Of a DNA stretch of 64,000 nucleotides, positions 14,730-23,295 are shown one piece after another. Location: contig JBBPYK010000131.1 of NCBI GenBank assembly GCA_038199985.1, positions 7,943 to 71,942 of the forward strand, written 5' to 3'. The notes below the pieces were generated by a model. It searched no databases and was not told the DNA's origin. It was given only the letters and a program-made list of their open reading frames with translations. The position numbers were made by a program, and so were the translations under genes. The stretch is from Arthrobacter_J sp038199985 (GTDB taxonomy: Bacteria; Actinomycetota; Actinomycetes; Actinomycetales; Micrococcaceae). Within the stretch, counting starts at the first letter, position 1; every line of letters starts with the position of its first letter.

Positions 14730-15695
14730 ATGGGCAATCTTGAGCGTCGGATGGCGCTGGAGCCGTTAATGGCCGGTTCCAGCAACGTCGTCGTGGCGGG
14801 GCCCGAGACGATCACAGGGCGACGAAGAGGCAAGTCCTCGCGGCCCACCGCGAAAGTGCTGCTGCCCGCATTCCTGGCAGTTGCCGTCGGACTCCTTCTC
14901 TTGGTAGCAGCGTTAGGCTACCTCGGCGGGATGAGGTGGTTCATCATCAGCACCCCGTCGATGGGTGAGGCCGCGCCGGTGGGAACGCTCGTTGTCACGG
15001 CGCCCGTTGACCTGACGGAACTGCAGGTCGGGGACATTGTGACCTTTCACCCTCCGACAGCACCGAGTCAGGTTTATACGCATCGGGTCGACTCCCTGAC
15101 AAGGGGTGAAGGCCTGCTTACCCGGGGTGACCTCAATGGTGCCGCCGACCCTTGGATAGTCCACGGAGACGATGTTGTGGGCGAAGCCGTGAGCGTACTT
15201 CCCGGAGCTGGTTGGCTGATTCGCGCTCTACCCATGGTGCTGATTGGTTCCTGTGTCCTGTGGTTCCTGACCCGGCTGGTCTCGGATCCTGGCAAACGGG
15301 TAGCGTGGCGTGTTCTCGGGCTGTCTCTGGTTGTGTCGATCCCGGCGATGGTGCTCAGTCCGTTTGTTGCCATGAGCGTCCTGACCACGCGCATGCAGCC
15401 GGATGGTCTAGAGGTTTCCGCTGTTTCCACGGGCATGCTGCCCATCTCGGTGGAGGCGAACGGTGGATCTAGTACACAGCTGGTCAGCGGCGAAATGGGC
15501 ACCGTCTCAGTTTCGTCAGTGACGGAGAGCGGCGAGTACCATCTGGCGTCATCGCTGGATTTGGGCCCGGCTGGTTGGGTTGTGCTGGCCCTGGTCTGCG
15601 GGCTCCCTCTGATGTGGTGTCTAGTGGTCGGTCTTCCGCCTGCCGCTGAGAAAGATACCGATACCCACGGTGCTACCGAAGGGAGAATGGCATGA
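14730..15695 (+). CDS. sipW: SipW-type signal peptidase I
   Basis: A 321-residue membrane protease. After a basic N-terminus and a helix at about 44-66, the catalytic Ser lies in ISTPSMGEAAPVGT (S77). H118 (YTHRV) stands where bacterial type I peptidases have Lys, and an Asp occurs in TRGDLNGAADPW. This Ser/His/Asp arrangement marks the ER/SipW class. Two or three more helices and an extracytoplasmic segment of about 75 residues follow, longer than Bacillus SipW. A GTG two codons upstream (14724) is an alternative start. It probably cleaves the two neighbouring exoproteins, and overlaps the LamG gene by 4 bp. Confidence 0.85.
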   Translation: MGNLERRMALEPLMAGSSNVVVAGPETITGRRRGKSSRPTAKVLLPAFLAVAVGLLLLVAALGYLGGMRWFIISTPSMGEAAPVGTLVVTAPVDLTELQVGDIVTFHPPTAPSQVYTHRVDSLTRGEGLLTRGDLNGAADPWIVHGDDVVGEAVSVLPGAGWLIRALPMVLIGSCVLWFLTRLVSDPGKRVAWRVLGLSLVVSIPAMVLSPFVAMSVLTTRMQPDGLEVSAVSTGMLPISVEANGGSSTQLVSGEMGTVSVSSVTESGEYHLASSLDLGPAGWVVLALVCGLPLMWCLVVGLPPAAEKDTDTHGATEGRMA

Positions 15696-16570
15696 GCATC
15701 ACTATCAGCCCGAAACGGAACCGTGCGCTGAGCATGTTCACCCTCGCGGCAATACTGGTGCTGTGCTTGACTGCGCAGCTAATGCCGTCGAGCTCAGCGG
15801 GGTTTACTGCAAAGGTGACAAATACGGCGAACTCTGCCGCCAGCAATCCATACTTCACGTGCAATGCGGCTGTCTTGGCCAACAAACCCTATCTGTACTA
15901 CAAATTTGACGACGACGGGAGCCCTGTTATCGACAGTTCAGGGAATGGGCGTAACGGACAGGTCGCCACGAATAGCACTGGGAGGATAGAGGCGGTCCCC
16001 AACGATGGCTCCTGCTCGCGTGAACGGGCAGGGAAGTTCCTCAGGCTCTTTGATCCCGGTCCCAACACGCAGAACTATGGGCTGATCACGTCGCCGGGAG
16101 TCACCCCGCCAAATACGTTCACCATCGAGATCTGGTTCAAGACCACCACAACCAGGGGCGGTAGGATATTTGGTCTGAGTCGTTCACTCACGGGCGTGTC
16201 GTATGTCGACCGCCACATCTACATGGATAACCAGGGGCGCGTGTACTTTGGCGTCTATCCCGGTTCCTACAAGTGGATCTTCAGTAACGCCAGTTTCAAT
16301 GATGGCACCTGGCATATGGCAACGGCCACGTTGTCCAGCGCAGGCATGTGCTTTTACGTTGACGCCGTGCGGATGACCTGCGTTCCAGAAGTCACGCAGG
16401 CAGATAACAGTTTTAGGACCGGCTACTGGCGCGTTGGCCGGGATTCAGTAACGGACTGGGGCGGAGCTCCGACCAGTGACCACTTCGGCGGCGATGTTGA
16501 TGAAGCTGCCGTCTACTTATCGGCGCTGACTCCTGAGCAGATCAGCGCACACTACATCGCCGGCCGCTGA
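15692..16570 (+). CDS. Secreted LamG/concanavalin-like domain protein
   Basis: A 292-residue exported protein. A signal segment (about 11-36) ends in SSSAGFTAKVTNTANSAAS, closely paralleling the TasA-like protein two genes upstream, so the same peptidase should process it. Residues about 65-290 form a LamG/jellyroll domain: YYKFDDDG, IDSSGNGRNGQV, FTIEIWFKT, WHMATATLSS, YVDAVRM and GDVDEAAVYLSALTPEQISAHY are typical strands. Such domains bind carbohydrate or matrix. Four cysteines suggest disulfides. The start overlaps the sipW stop by 4 bp. The stop is 2 bp from that of the convergent permease gene. Confidence 0.85.
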   Translation: MSITISPKRNRALSMFTLAAILVLCLTAQLMPSSSAGFTAKVTNTANSAASNPYFTCNAAVLANKPYLYYKFDDDGSPVIDSSGNGRNGQVATNSTGRIEAVPNDGSCSRERAGKFLRLFDPGPNTQNYGLITSPGVTPPNTFTIEIWFKTTTTRGGRIFGLSRSLTGVSYVDRHIYMDNQGRVYFGVYPGSYKWIFSNASFNDGTWHMATATLSSAGMCFYVDAVRMTCVPEVTQADNSFRTGYWRVGRDSVTDWGGAPTSDHFGGDVDEAAVYLSALTPEQISAHYIAGR

Positions 16571-16572
16571 CC

Positions 16573-17991
16573 CTACTTTGTGATTAGACCGGACACTCTG
16601 GCCCGACGTCGTGCGTTGACCCTGCTCAAGACGGCAATGACCGCCACGAGCACAAAGGTGGACAACAGCTGGATTCGTGTGGTTTCAGCAAGGAATCCGA
16701 TGGTCAGGATCCCCACCAAGAGGGCGACGCCGAGATAAGACAACGTTGGGAACGCTGCCATGCGCATGGGAAGCTCTGTGCCGTCTCGGTCAGCGCGCCG
16801 GCGCAGGATGATCTGCGAGATCAACGCCGACCCCCAGACCACCAGGCAGGTGGAGCCCACGATGTTGAGCAGCACTGGAAGCACCATTTCAGGGAAGAGA
16901 AGTTCGAGTCCGGTTGCCAAGAACCCGAAAACCACTGATGCGAGGACTGCTGCAACGGGCACATTCAGGCCGTTGCGTCGACTGAGGAAGGCAGGAGCTT
17001 CGGTGCGTTCTGAGAGCGAAAAGATCATGCGGGATGCGCCATAAAGGTTGGCGTTCAGTGCCGAGAGCAGCGCAACGACGGCCACGAGGGTGATGGCTGT
17101 GTCCGCGCCCGGGATGGAAGCGATAGACAGTACGGCTGCGAAAGGCGAACTGAGCGCATCGGAGGTCCAGGGCACCACCATGACAATCACGAATACCGAA
17201 CCGACGTAGAACACCATGATCCGCCAGACAACTGTGCGGACAGCACTGCGGACGCTGCGTGAGGGGTTCTCTGTTTCTGCCGCTGCCACACTGACGATCT
17301 CGGTGCCGCCGAAGGCGAACACCACGACGAGCAGGCCCGCAGCGATTCCGCCAATTCCGGCGGGTGCAAAGCCGTCGCCGCCCAAGAGGTTGGAGAATCC
17401 CGGAGAGGGGGCATCGGGCAGTAGACCCAAGATGAGCGCCGCGCCGATGGCGAGAAAAATGACGATGGCGGCCACTTTCAAAATGGCGAACCAGAACTCA
17501 AATTCGCCGAAGCTCTTCACCCCCAGAAGGTTAATGACGGTGAAAAGAATCATGAAGATCAACGCCATGATGCCGGCGGGCATCACCGGCCAGATTCCTG
17601 CCAGTAGACCAGCGGCTCCGACTGCCTCGGCGGCGATGACGATGACCAGCTGGACCCACCAGAGCCAGCCGATGGTAGCTCCGGCGGTAGTGCCCAAGGC
17701 CTTGGCGCAGTAAACGGAGAAGGCACCGCTGTTGGGATTGGCAGCCGCCATTTCACCAAGCGCCTGCATGACAATGATGATCAGCGTCCCAGCGATGAGG
17801 TACGAGATCAGGACGGCTGGCCCTGCTGCTTGCACGCCAACACCGGCTCCCAGGAAGAGCCCTGCGCCGATTGCACTGCCGAGCCCCATCATGATGAGTT
17901 GTCGGGGCTTCATGGATCCGCTGTTGGTGGACTGCGGGGACGACTCAACGTCGTCGGTCGTTTCTGGATTGTTCAGAGAGCTCGTGGTCAT
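16573..17991 (-). CDS. Amino-acid permease (APC superfamily)
   Basis: A 472-residue integral membrane protein with about 12 helices. The helix 1 motif GLGSAIGAGLFLGAG and FAFGGTEIVSVAAAETENPSRS in the helix 6 region are signatures of the amino acid transporter family (LysP, GabP, ProY, AnsP). I use ATG 17991. A GTG at 18030 would add 13 residues without an SD. It diverges from an Lrp/AsnC regulator, the common arrangement for substrate-induced amino-acid uptake. Substrate cannot be told from sequence. It ends 2 bp from the convergent LamG gene. Confidence 0.92.
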   Translation of the reverse strand: MTTSSLNNPETTDDVESSPQSTNSGSMKPRQLIMMGLGSAIGAGLFLGAGVGVQAAGPAVLISYLIAGTLIIIVMQALGEMAAANPNSGAFSVYCAKALGTTAGATIGWLWWVQLVIVIAAEAVGAAGLLAGIWPVMPAGIMALIFMILFTVINLLGVKSFGEFEFWFAILKVAAIVIFLAIGAALILGLLPDAPSPGFSNLLGGDGFAPAGIGGIAAGLLVVVFAFGGTEIVSVAAAETENPSRSVRSAVRTVVWRIMVFYVGSVFVIVMVVPWTSDALSSPFAAVLSIASIPGADTAITLVAVVALLSALNANLYGASRMIFSLSERTEAPAFLSRRNGLNVPVAAVLASVVFGFLATGLELLFPEMVLPVLLNIVGSTCLVVWGSALISQIILRRRADRDGTELPMRMAAFPTLSYLGVALLVGILTIGFLAETTRIQLLSTFVLVAVIAVLSRVNARRRARVSGLITK

Positions 17992-18101
17992 GTGGCGCAC
18001 TTTCGACAAGGGATTGCGTTGGTCATCCACAATGAACGGCCCAAATGACCGTAAACACTGCTCTGATGTCCGTGCAAATCGTGACGGGGACCATAATCAC
18101 T

Positions 18102-18142
18102 GTGTACAAAAGATGCAGGCCATGAGCGCTTGCTCTGTACAC
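18102..18142. promoter_or_regulatory. Paired inverted GTGTACA sites, putative Lrp operator
   Basis: GTGTACA (18102-18108) and its inverse TGTACAC (18136-18142) lie 34 bp apart centre to centre, about three helical turns, in the 199-bp spacer between permease and Lrp-type regulator. Spaced sites on one DNA face suit the multimeric binding of Lrp proteins. Assignment is by position and symmetry only. Confidence 0.5.
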
Positions 18143-18190
18143 TTTGACTGACGTGGACTCGGATAGATGCCGATTCCCTTGAGGAGGACC

Positions 18191-18670
18191 ATGGAGATCG
18201 ATCAGCTCGACGCACGCATCATCACTCTTTTCACCGATGACCCCAGGATGAGCGTTCTTGAAGCCTCGCGCGTTTTGAAAGTTGCTCGGGCCACGGTGCA
18301 GTCCCGACTGGACCGCATGCAGCGGTCTGGCGTCATTTCCGGGTGGGGGCCTCGCGTGGATCCTGTGGTGCTTGGCTACAACGTGGTGGCTTACTGTGCC
18401 CTGGCCATCCGCCAAGACAAGGGGCACGACGCCGTCGCCGCGGCGTTGGAGAAGATCCCTGAGATTCAGGAAATCCATACGGTGTCCGGAGAAAGTGATC
18501 TGATGGCGCGGGTCGCAGCGCGGTCTAATTCAGACCTTCAGCGGGTGATTGACTCCATTATTGCTACCAACACCATCGTGCGGTCTTCTACCGTCATTGT
18601 TCTCAATACTCACTTCGATGGACGCACACTTCCTCTGACTCGAGCGGCAGCGGGTCTAGAGCCTCGATAG
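18191..18670 (+). CDS. Lrp/AsnC-family transcriptional regulator
   Basis: A 159-residue protein. The helix-turn-helix occupies about 1-60 (QLDARIITLFTDDPRMSVLE, VARATVQSRLDRM) and the RAM ligand-binding domain about 70-150 (EIQEIHTVSGESDLMARVAA). The start ATG at 18191 directly follows GAGGAGGACC. An in-frame ATG at 18167 has no SD. It diverges from an amino-acid permease and most likely adjusts its expression to amino-acid supply. The effector is unknown. Confidence 0.92.
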   Translation: MEIDQLDARIITLFTDDPRMSVLEASRVLKVARATVQSRLDRMQRSGVISGWGPRVDPVVLGYNVVAYCALAIRQDKGHDAVAAALEKIPEIQEIHTVSGESDLMARVAARSNSDLQRVIDSIIATNTIVRSSTVIVLNTHFDGRTLPLTRAAAGLEPR

Positions 18671-18736
18671 TGATGGCACACGGTGAACAAGTCGCAGTGA
18701 AGTTTCGATTACCGAATAGTTCTAAAAGTGAGTTAT

Positions 18737-18749
18737 GGTCATATTGACC
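18737..18749. promoter_or_regulatory. Putative NrtR operator upstream of the NAD operon
   Basis: GGTCATATTGACC is a perfect 5-bp inverted repeat with a 3-bp centre, 47 bp before the nrtR GTG and next to promoter-like AT-rich sequence. NrtR regulators usually bind a short palindrome in front of the NAD genes, often including their own. The assignment is by position. Confidence 0.55.
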
Positions 18750-18795
18750 GTTACTATCGGCGTGAAAGCGCCGTCCTTCCTGCGACAGGGTTCCC

Positions 18796-19542
18796 GTGAT
18801 CACCAGCGCCAACGTTTCGGAGCGCCGTCAGGCCACTCCTGGTCTGGCGATCTCTACGGTCATCTTCGCTCTGCGTCCCAGCGTCGGTTCAGGCAGGCCT
18901 ACTCTGTGGCTTCCGCTGGTCCGTCGTGTACGCCAGCCGCACCTGAAAATGTGGGCGCTCCCGGGCGGACCGCTGGGCCACGACGAGTCGCTCTCGGATG
19001 CAGCTGGGCGAAACCTCGCGGAAACCACAGGCCTTTCTCCGCGGTACCTCGAACAGCTTTACGCCTTTGGGGGCCTGGACCGCTCACCGGGGCAACGTCT
19101 GGTTTCCATTGTCTATTGGGCCCTGGTGCAGCCGGACATTGCCGCTCTAGCGCAAGAATCTGAGAACGTCAGGTGGTTCAGAGCAGATGATCTGGATGAG
19201 CTGGCTTTCGATCACAATGAGATTGTCCGCTACGCGCTGTGGCGGCTGCGCAACAAAATGGAGTACGGCTCCATCGCGTATAACTTCCTCGGCTCCACGT
19301 TCACGCTGGCGCAGGTGCGGGAAGTATACGAGGCAGTTCTGAACCGGCGGCTGGACCCGGCAAACTTCCGCCGGCAGCTCCGCGCCACAGTCGACATCGA
19401 ACCCACAGACGAGTTCCTTCAAGGTGGCCGACACCGACCGCCGCGCTTGTACCGCTATACCGGCGGCGACCCCGCAGAAACACCCTCTGACATGAATGCC
19501 GTTCTATCCACCACCGAAAGCGAACATCGGAGTAACCCATGA
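18796..19542 (+). CDS. nrtR: NrtR, Nudix-related repressor of NAD biosynthesis
   Basis: A 248-residue protein. The N-terminal Nudix-like domain (about 15-150) carries a degenerate Nudix box: the segment GGPLGHDE...RNLAETTG has N and T where catalytic Nudix enzymes have two of the metal-binding Glu. The C-terminal ~80 residues form a winged helix (EYGSIAYNFLGSTFTLAQV, DPANFRRQL). This layout defines NrtR, which binds ADP-ribose and controls NAD genes. The gene leads the nad operon, overlaps nadA by 4 bp and starts at GTG after CAGGG. Loss of the Glu suggests regulation without hydrolysis. Confidence 0.9.
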   Translation: MITSANVSERRQATPGLAISTVIFALRPSVGSGRPTLWLPLVRRVRQPHLKMWALPGGPLGHDESLSDAAGRNLAETTGLSPRYLEQLYAFGGLDRSPGQRLVSIVYWALVQPDIAALAQESENVRWFRADDLDELAFDHNEIVRYALWRLRNKMEYGSIAYNFLGSTFTLAQVREVYEAVLNRRLDPANFRRQLRATVDIEPTDEFLQGGRHRPPRLYRYTGGDPAETPSDMNAVLSTTESEHRSNP

Positions 19543-20834
19543 GCAGCGTCAACACCGCCGTGCAGCTGATTACGCGTCAAGAAGCAGAACAGAACCTTGC
19601 GAACCGGGGATCGGCCGGAACCTGTAGCCCCGAGCTTGCCTCGTCTCCCTGGAACTTCGACGACGGGTCGCCGTCCTATGGTCCGGGCGCTTCTAAGGCG
19701 GATGCCATTCCCTCGACCACGCCCCGGCAGGGGAGCCTTCCGCAGGAATACCGGGACGCGAACGACGACGAACTTCACCACCGCATCATGACGGCAAAGG
19801 AAACGCTCGGTGACAGAGTGGTCATGCTCGGCCACTTCTACCAGCGTGATGAAGTGGTCCGCTATGCAGACTTTGTAGGGGACTCCTTCCAGCTCGCCCG
19901 TGCGGCGACAGAGCGGACAGAGGCCGAAGCAATCGTCTTCTGCGGAGTGCACTTCATGGCTGAGACCGCGGACCTGCTCTCCCAGGAGAATCAGGCAGTC
20001 ATCCTGCCGAACCTTGCTGCGGGTTGCTCCATGGCGGACATGGCAGACATAGATTCTGTGACCGAATGTTGGGAGCAGCTTGAAGACGTTTTCGGCACGG
20101 AGCCTGATGCCGATGGGCGTGTGCCGGTCATACCCGTGACCTACATGAACTCTTCGGCCGCACTCAAGGGTTTCTGTGGTGAACATGGCGGAATCGTGTG
20201 TACCTCGTCAAACGCCGCGACCGTCCTGGAATGGGCTTTCGAGCGTGGACAGCGCGTCCTGTTCTTCCCCGATCAGCATCTGGGCCGCAACACAGCCAAG
20301 GCCATGGGAGTGCCGCTGGAACAGATGCCCATGTGGAATCCGCGCGAGGCGCTCGGAGGTAACTCAGAAGAGGGCTTGCAGGATTCACGCGTTATTCTGT
20401 GGCATGGTTTCTGCTCCGTCCACAAGCGCTTCACCGTGGCGCAGATCGAGAAGGCGCGCCAGGATTTCCCGGACGTCCGTGTCATTGTGCACCCAGAGTG
20501 CCCCATGCCCGTGGTGGACGCAGCGGATGAATCCGGTAGTACCGACTACATCCGCAAAGCCATTGCCGCAGCAGCCCCCGGAGCCACCTTTGCCGTGGGC
20601 ACCGAGATCAACATGGTGAACCGTTTAGCTGCCGAACATCCAGAGCACACTATCTTCTGCCTGGATCCAGTTATCTGCCCTTGCTCCACCATGTATCGTA
20701 TCCACCCTGGTTACCTGGCGTGGGTTCTGGAAGGGCTGGTTCGCGGAGAAGTCCTCAATCAGATCAAGGTTCCGGACGCCGTCGCCGGTCCTGCACGGAC
20801 GGCACTGGAACGGATGTTGGCGGCGAAGCCATGA
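19539..20834 (+). CDS. nadA: Quinolinate synthase A
   Basis: A 431-residue long-form NadA that condenses iminoaspartate with dihydroxyacetone phosphate to quinolinate on a [4Fe-4S] cluster. Motifs: MLGHFYQRDEV, FCGVHFMAETA, VCTSSNA, FFPDQHLGRNTA, HPECPMPVVD, VGTEINMVNRL and ICPCSTMYRI. The first, third and last cysteine-containing segments are the probable cluster ligands. About 70 N-terminal residues precede the catalytic core, as in other actinobacteria. ATGA overlap with nrtR, and overlap with nadB downstream. Confidence 0.97.
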   Translation: MSSVNTAVQLITRQEAEQNLANRGSAGTCSPELASSPWNFDDGSPSYGPGASKADAIPSTTPRQGSLPQEYRDANDDELHHRIMTAKETLGDRVVMLGHFYQRDEVVRYADFVGDSFQLARAATERTEAEAIVFCGVHFMAETADLLSQENQAVILPNLAAGCSMADMADIDSVTECWEQLEDVFGTEPDADGRVPVIPVTYMNSSAALKGFCGEHGGIVCTSSNAATVLEWAFERGQRVLFFPDQHLGRNTAKAMGVPLEQMPMWNPREALGGNSEEGLQDSRVILWHGFCSVHKRFTVAQIEKARQDFPDVRVIVHPECPMPVVDAADESGSTDYIRKAIAAAAPGATFAVGTEINMVNRLAAEHPEHTIFCLDPVICPCSTMYRIHPGYLAWVLEGLVRGEVLNQIKVPDAVAGPARTALERMLAAKP

Positions 20835-22417
20835 ACCCAGCGGGTCACCCCGGATCAATCCTGATCGCCGGTTCCGGAATTGCTGGTCTCCACGCTGCCC
20901 TGTGTGCGGTCCGGATGCTTCCGGAAACGGCGATTACCCTGGTCTCCAAAGCGTCGTTGCAGCAGAGCAATACCTGGCATGCTCAGGGCGGAATCGCAGC
21001 GGTTCTTCCCCAGGGACAATGCGCGCCCGGTGACAGCTGGCAGGCGCACAGTGACGACACCGTCCGTGCCGGAGCCTCAACGGCCAACACCACAGCAGTA
21101 AACGCACTCTGTAGCGACGCTGCGGCGCGTATCCAGTGGCTACTGACTGAAGGTGTTCGACTGGACCGGGAAAAAGACGGCAGCCTCTGCCTCACCAGAG
21201 AAGCGGCCCATTCGGCGCCGCGGATCCTGCACTGCGGTGGAGATGCCACCGGAAAGGGCATAGCGTCCGCCCTGATCGACGCCGTCCTCGCCGAACCCCG
21301 AATCACCGTCCTCGATCACGCGTTCCTGAAGGACGTCGTTGTGCGGTCCAGAAAAGTAGCTGGGGCCACCGTGCTGACTGGCGGTTCGGAGCAGTACCTC
21401 GCGGCCGAAGCCGTAGTGCTCGCGACAGGCGGGGCAGGCCAATTGTATGAACACAACACGAATCCCGACGTCGCCACAGCCGACGGCATTGCTGTCGCCT
21501 GGCGGGCGGGCGCCGCACTGACCGACCTGGAATTCTTTCAGTTCCACCCGACGTCGCTCGATGTGCCCGGAAACCCCCTGATCTCTGAAGCACTGCGGGG
21601 GGAGGGCGCCGTCCTTCTGGACGCGGCTGACGAACGCTTCATGAACGGCTACCACCCCGACGCAGAGCTTGCACCACGCGACGTCGTCTCCCGGTCGATC
21701 ATGCGTCATCTCCAACGAACAGGAGAGCGCCATGTCTTCCTTGACGCACGCGCGCTTGAGAGAGGCCGTCCCGGGTACCTCGCGAAAAGATTTCCCACGC
21801 TGGCCAGGCTCACCTCGGAACATGGTTTCGACTGGGCGTCCCAACCAATTCCAGTAGTGCCCGCCGCGCACTACTGGATGGGCGGCGTACGTACTGACCT
21901 CTACGGACGTACCTCGCTGGAAGGGCTCTACGCCGTCGGAGAAGCTGCCTGCACCGGAGTTCACGGAGCGAATCGCCTTGCCTCAAACTCGCTACTGGAG
22001 GGCCTCGTCTTCGCCGAGCGCGCCATCACGTCCATGACCGTGGGCACTTCCTGCCCCGTGACAGGCGTTTGGCCAGTAGCCGACGTCGGCCCCCGTGAAC
22101 TCTCCACGGCAGGAACCGAACCGTTCACGCGTGCAGAACTTCAACATCTGATGTCGGATAAGGCGGGAGTGATCCGGGACAACGCTGGCCTCAGAACAGC
22201 AGCCAAACAGCTTGCCACCTGGTCCAGTCCCCACCACGGCAACAGACACATCACCGACTACGAGGACGAAAACCTGCTGATAACTGCCCGCCTCCTGGTT
22301 GCCGCGGCCGCACATCGCAAAGAATCCCTCGGAGCCCACTACCGAACCGATTTCCCTCCGGCGCCACCTCAGAACGCCACCGAAACCAGCCGACTCTACG
22401 CGAGGACCTCTGCATGA
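20831..22417 (+). CDS. nadB: L-aspartate oxidase
   Basis: A 528-residue flavoprotein that oxidises L-aspartate to iminoaspartate for NadA. FAD-binding GSGIAGLHAAL is at the N-terminus, with QGGIAAV, SDDTVRAGAST, ATGGAGQLYEHNTNP, FFQFHPTSL and GANRLASNSLLEG further on, all typical of NadB. The start ATG at 20831 overlaps the nadA stop (ATGA). The longer frame from 20681 lies inside nadA. It ends overlapping nadC by 4 bp. Confidence 0.97.
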   Translation: MNPAGHPGSILIAGSGIAGLHAALCAVRMLPETAITLVSKASLQQSNTWHAQGGIAAVLPQGQCAPGDSWQAHSDDTVRAGASTANTTAVNALCSDAAARIQWLLTEGVRLDREKDGSLCLTREAAHSAPRILHCGGDATGKGIASALIDAVLAEPRITVLDHAFLKDVVVRSRKVAGATVLTGGSEQYLAAEAVVLATGGAGQLYEHNTNPDVATADGIAVAWRAGAALTDLEFFQFHPTSLDVPGNPLISEALRGEGAVLLDAADERFMNGYHPDAELAPRDVVSRSIMRHLQRTGERHVFLDARALERGRPGYLAKRFPTLARLTSEHGFDWASQPIPVVPAAHYWMGGVRTDLYGRTSLEGLYAVGEAACTGVHGANRLASNSLLEGLVFAERAITSMTVGTSCPVTGVWPVADVGPRELSTAGTEPFTRAELQHLMSDKAGVIRDNAGLRTAAKQLATWSSPHHGNRHITDYEDENLLITARLLVAAAAHRKESLGAHYRTDFPPAPPQNATETSRLYARTSA

Positions 22418-23295
22418 ACCACCTCCAACAACCCGACTCCGTGACCGTCCGGCGCATCGTCGAATCGGCGCTCGCAGAGGACTCACCATGGGGCGACATC
22501 ACCTCCGAGACGCTTATTCCGGTCGGTGCGCAGGCCACGGCCAAATTGAGGGCGCGGGAATCGGGCGTCTTCTGCGGGGAGACGGTGATCTGTACTTCCC
22601 TGGAGTTGGTTCACCCAGAGATACAGCTGGAGTTTTTGGTGCACGACGGCGACCGGTTCGCCTCGGGCACGGAGCTGGCGGTGATCACAGGAGACGCACG
22701 CGCCATCCTGCGAGCAGAGCGCGTTGCGCTCAACCTGGCACAGCGGCTCAGCGGCATTGCCACGCTCACCGCTGAGTTCGTTGCCGCTGTCGAGGGCACC
22801 GCGGCCAGAATCGTCGACACCCGGAAGACAACTCCTGGTCTGCGGGTTCTGGAACGGTTCGCCGTTCGCTGCGGTGGTGGCTACAACCACAGGTTCAGTC
22901 TTTCGGATGCCGTGATGGCCAAGGACAACCACCTCGCTATTCTGACTGCAGGCGGAGGAGATCTGACGCAGGAACTGATCGCCGCCAAAGGACGGCTGCC
23001 ACACACTGTGCACTTTGAGGTGGAGGTAGACCGGCTCGATCAGGTAGAGCCTGTCCTGGCCGCGGGCGTAGACACGATCATGTTGGATAACTTCACCCTC
23101 GATGACCTGGTCAAGGGTGTAGATCTCATCGGTGGCCGTGCACTCGTGGAAGCAAGTGGCAATGTTCGCGTGGAGACTGTTGGCGCGATCGCACGAACCG
23201 GCGTCGATGTCATCTCCTCGGGTGCGCTTACGCATAGTGCGCCAGCGCTGGATCTTGGCCTTGACATCGAAATCCTTACGCCGGCCAGCTCATGA
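22414..23295 (+). CDS. nadC: Nicotinate-nucleotide pyrophosphorylase (carboxylating)
   Basis: A 293-residue quinolinate phosphoribosyltransferase that turns quinolinate and PRPP into nicotinate mononucleotide. Motifs: ALAEDSPWGDIT, ERVALNLAQRLSGIAT, TRKTTPGLRVLERFAVRCGGG, HFEVEVDRLDQV and ISSGALTHSA. Length and motifs are standard. It is the third enzyme of the operon, with 4-bp overlaps to nadB and to the desulfurase gene. Confidence 0.97.
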   Translation: MNHLQQPDSVTVRRIVESALAEDSPWGDITSETLIPVGAQATAKLRARESGVFCGETVICTSLELVHPEIQLEFLVHDGDRFASGTELAVITGDARAILRAERVALNLAQRLSGIATLTAEFVAAVEGTAARIVDTRKTTPGLRVLERFAVRCGGGYNHRFSLSDAVMAKDNHLAILTAGGGDLTQELIAAKGRLPHTVHFEVEVDRLDQVEPVLAAGVDTIMLDNFTLDDLVKGVDLIGGRALVEASGNVRVETVGAIARTGVDVISSGALTHSAPALDLGLDIEILTPASS

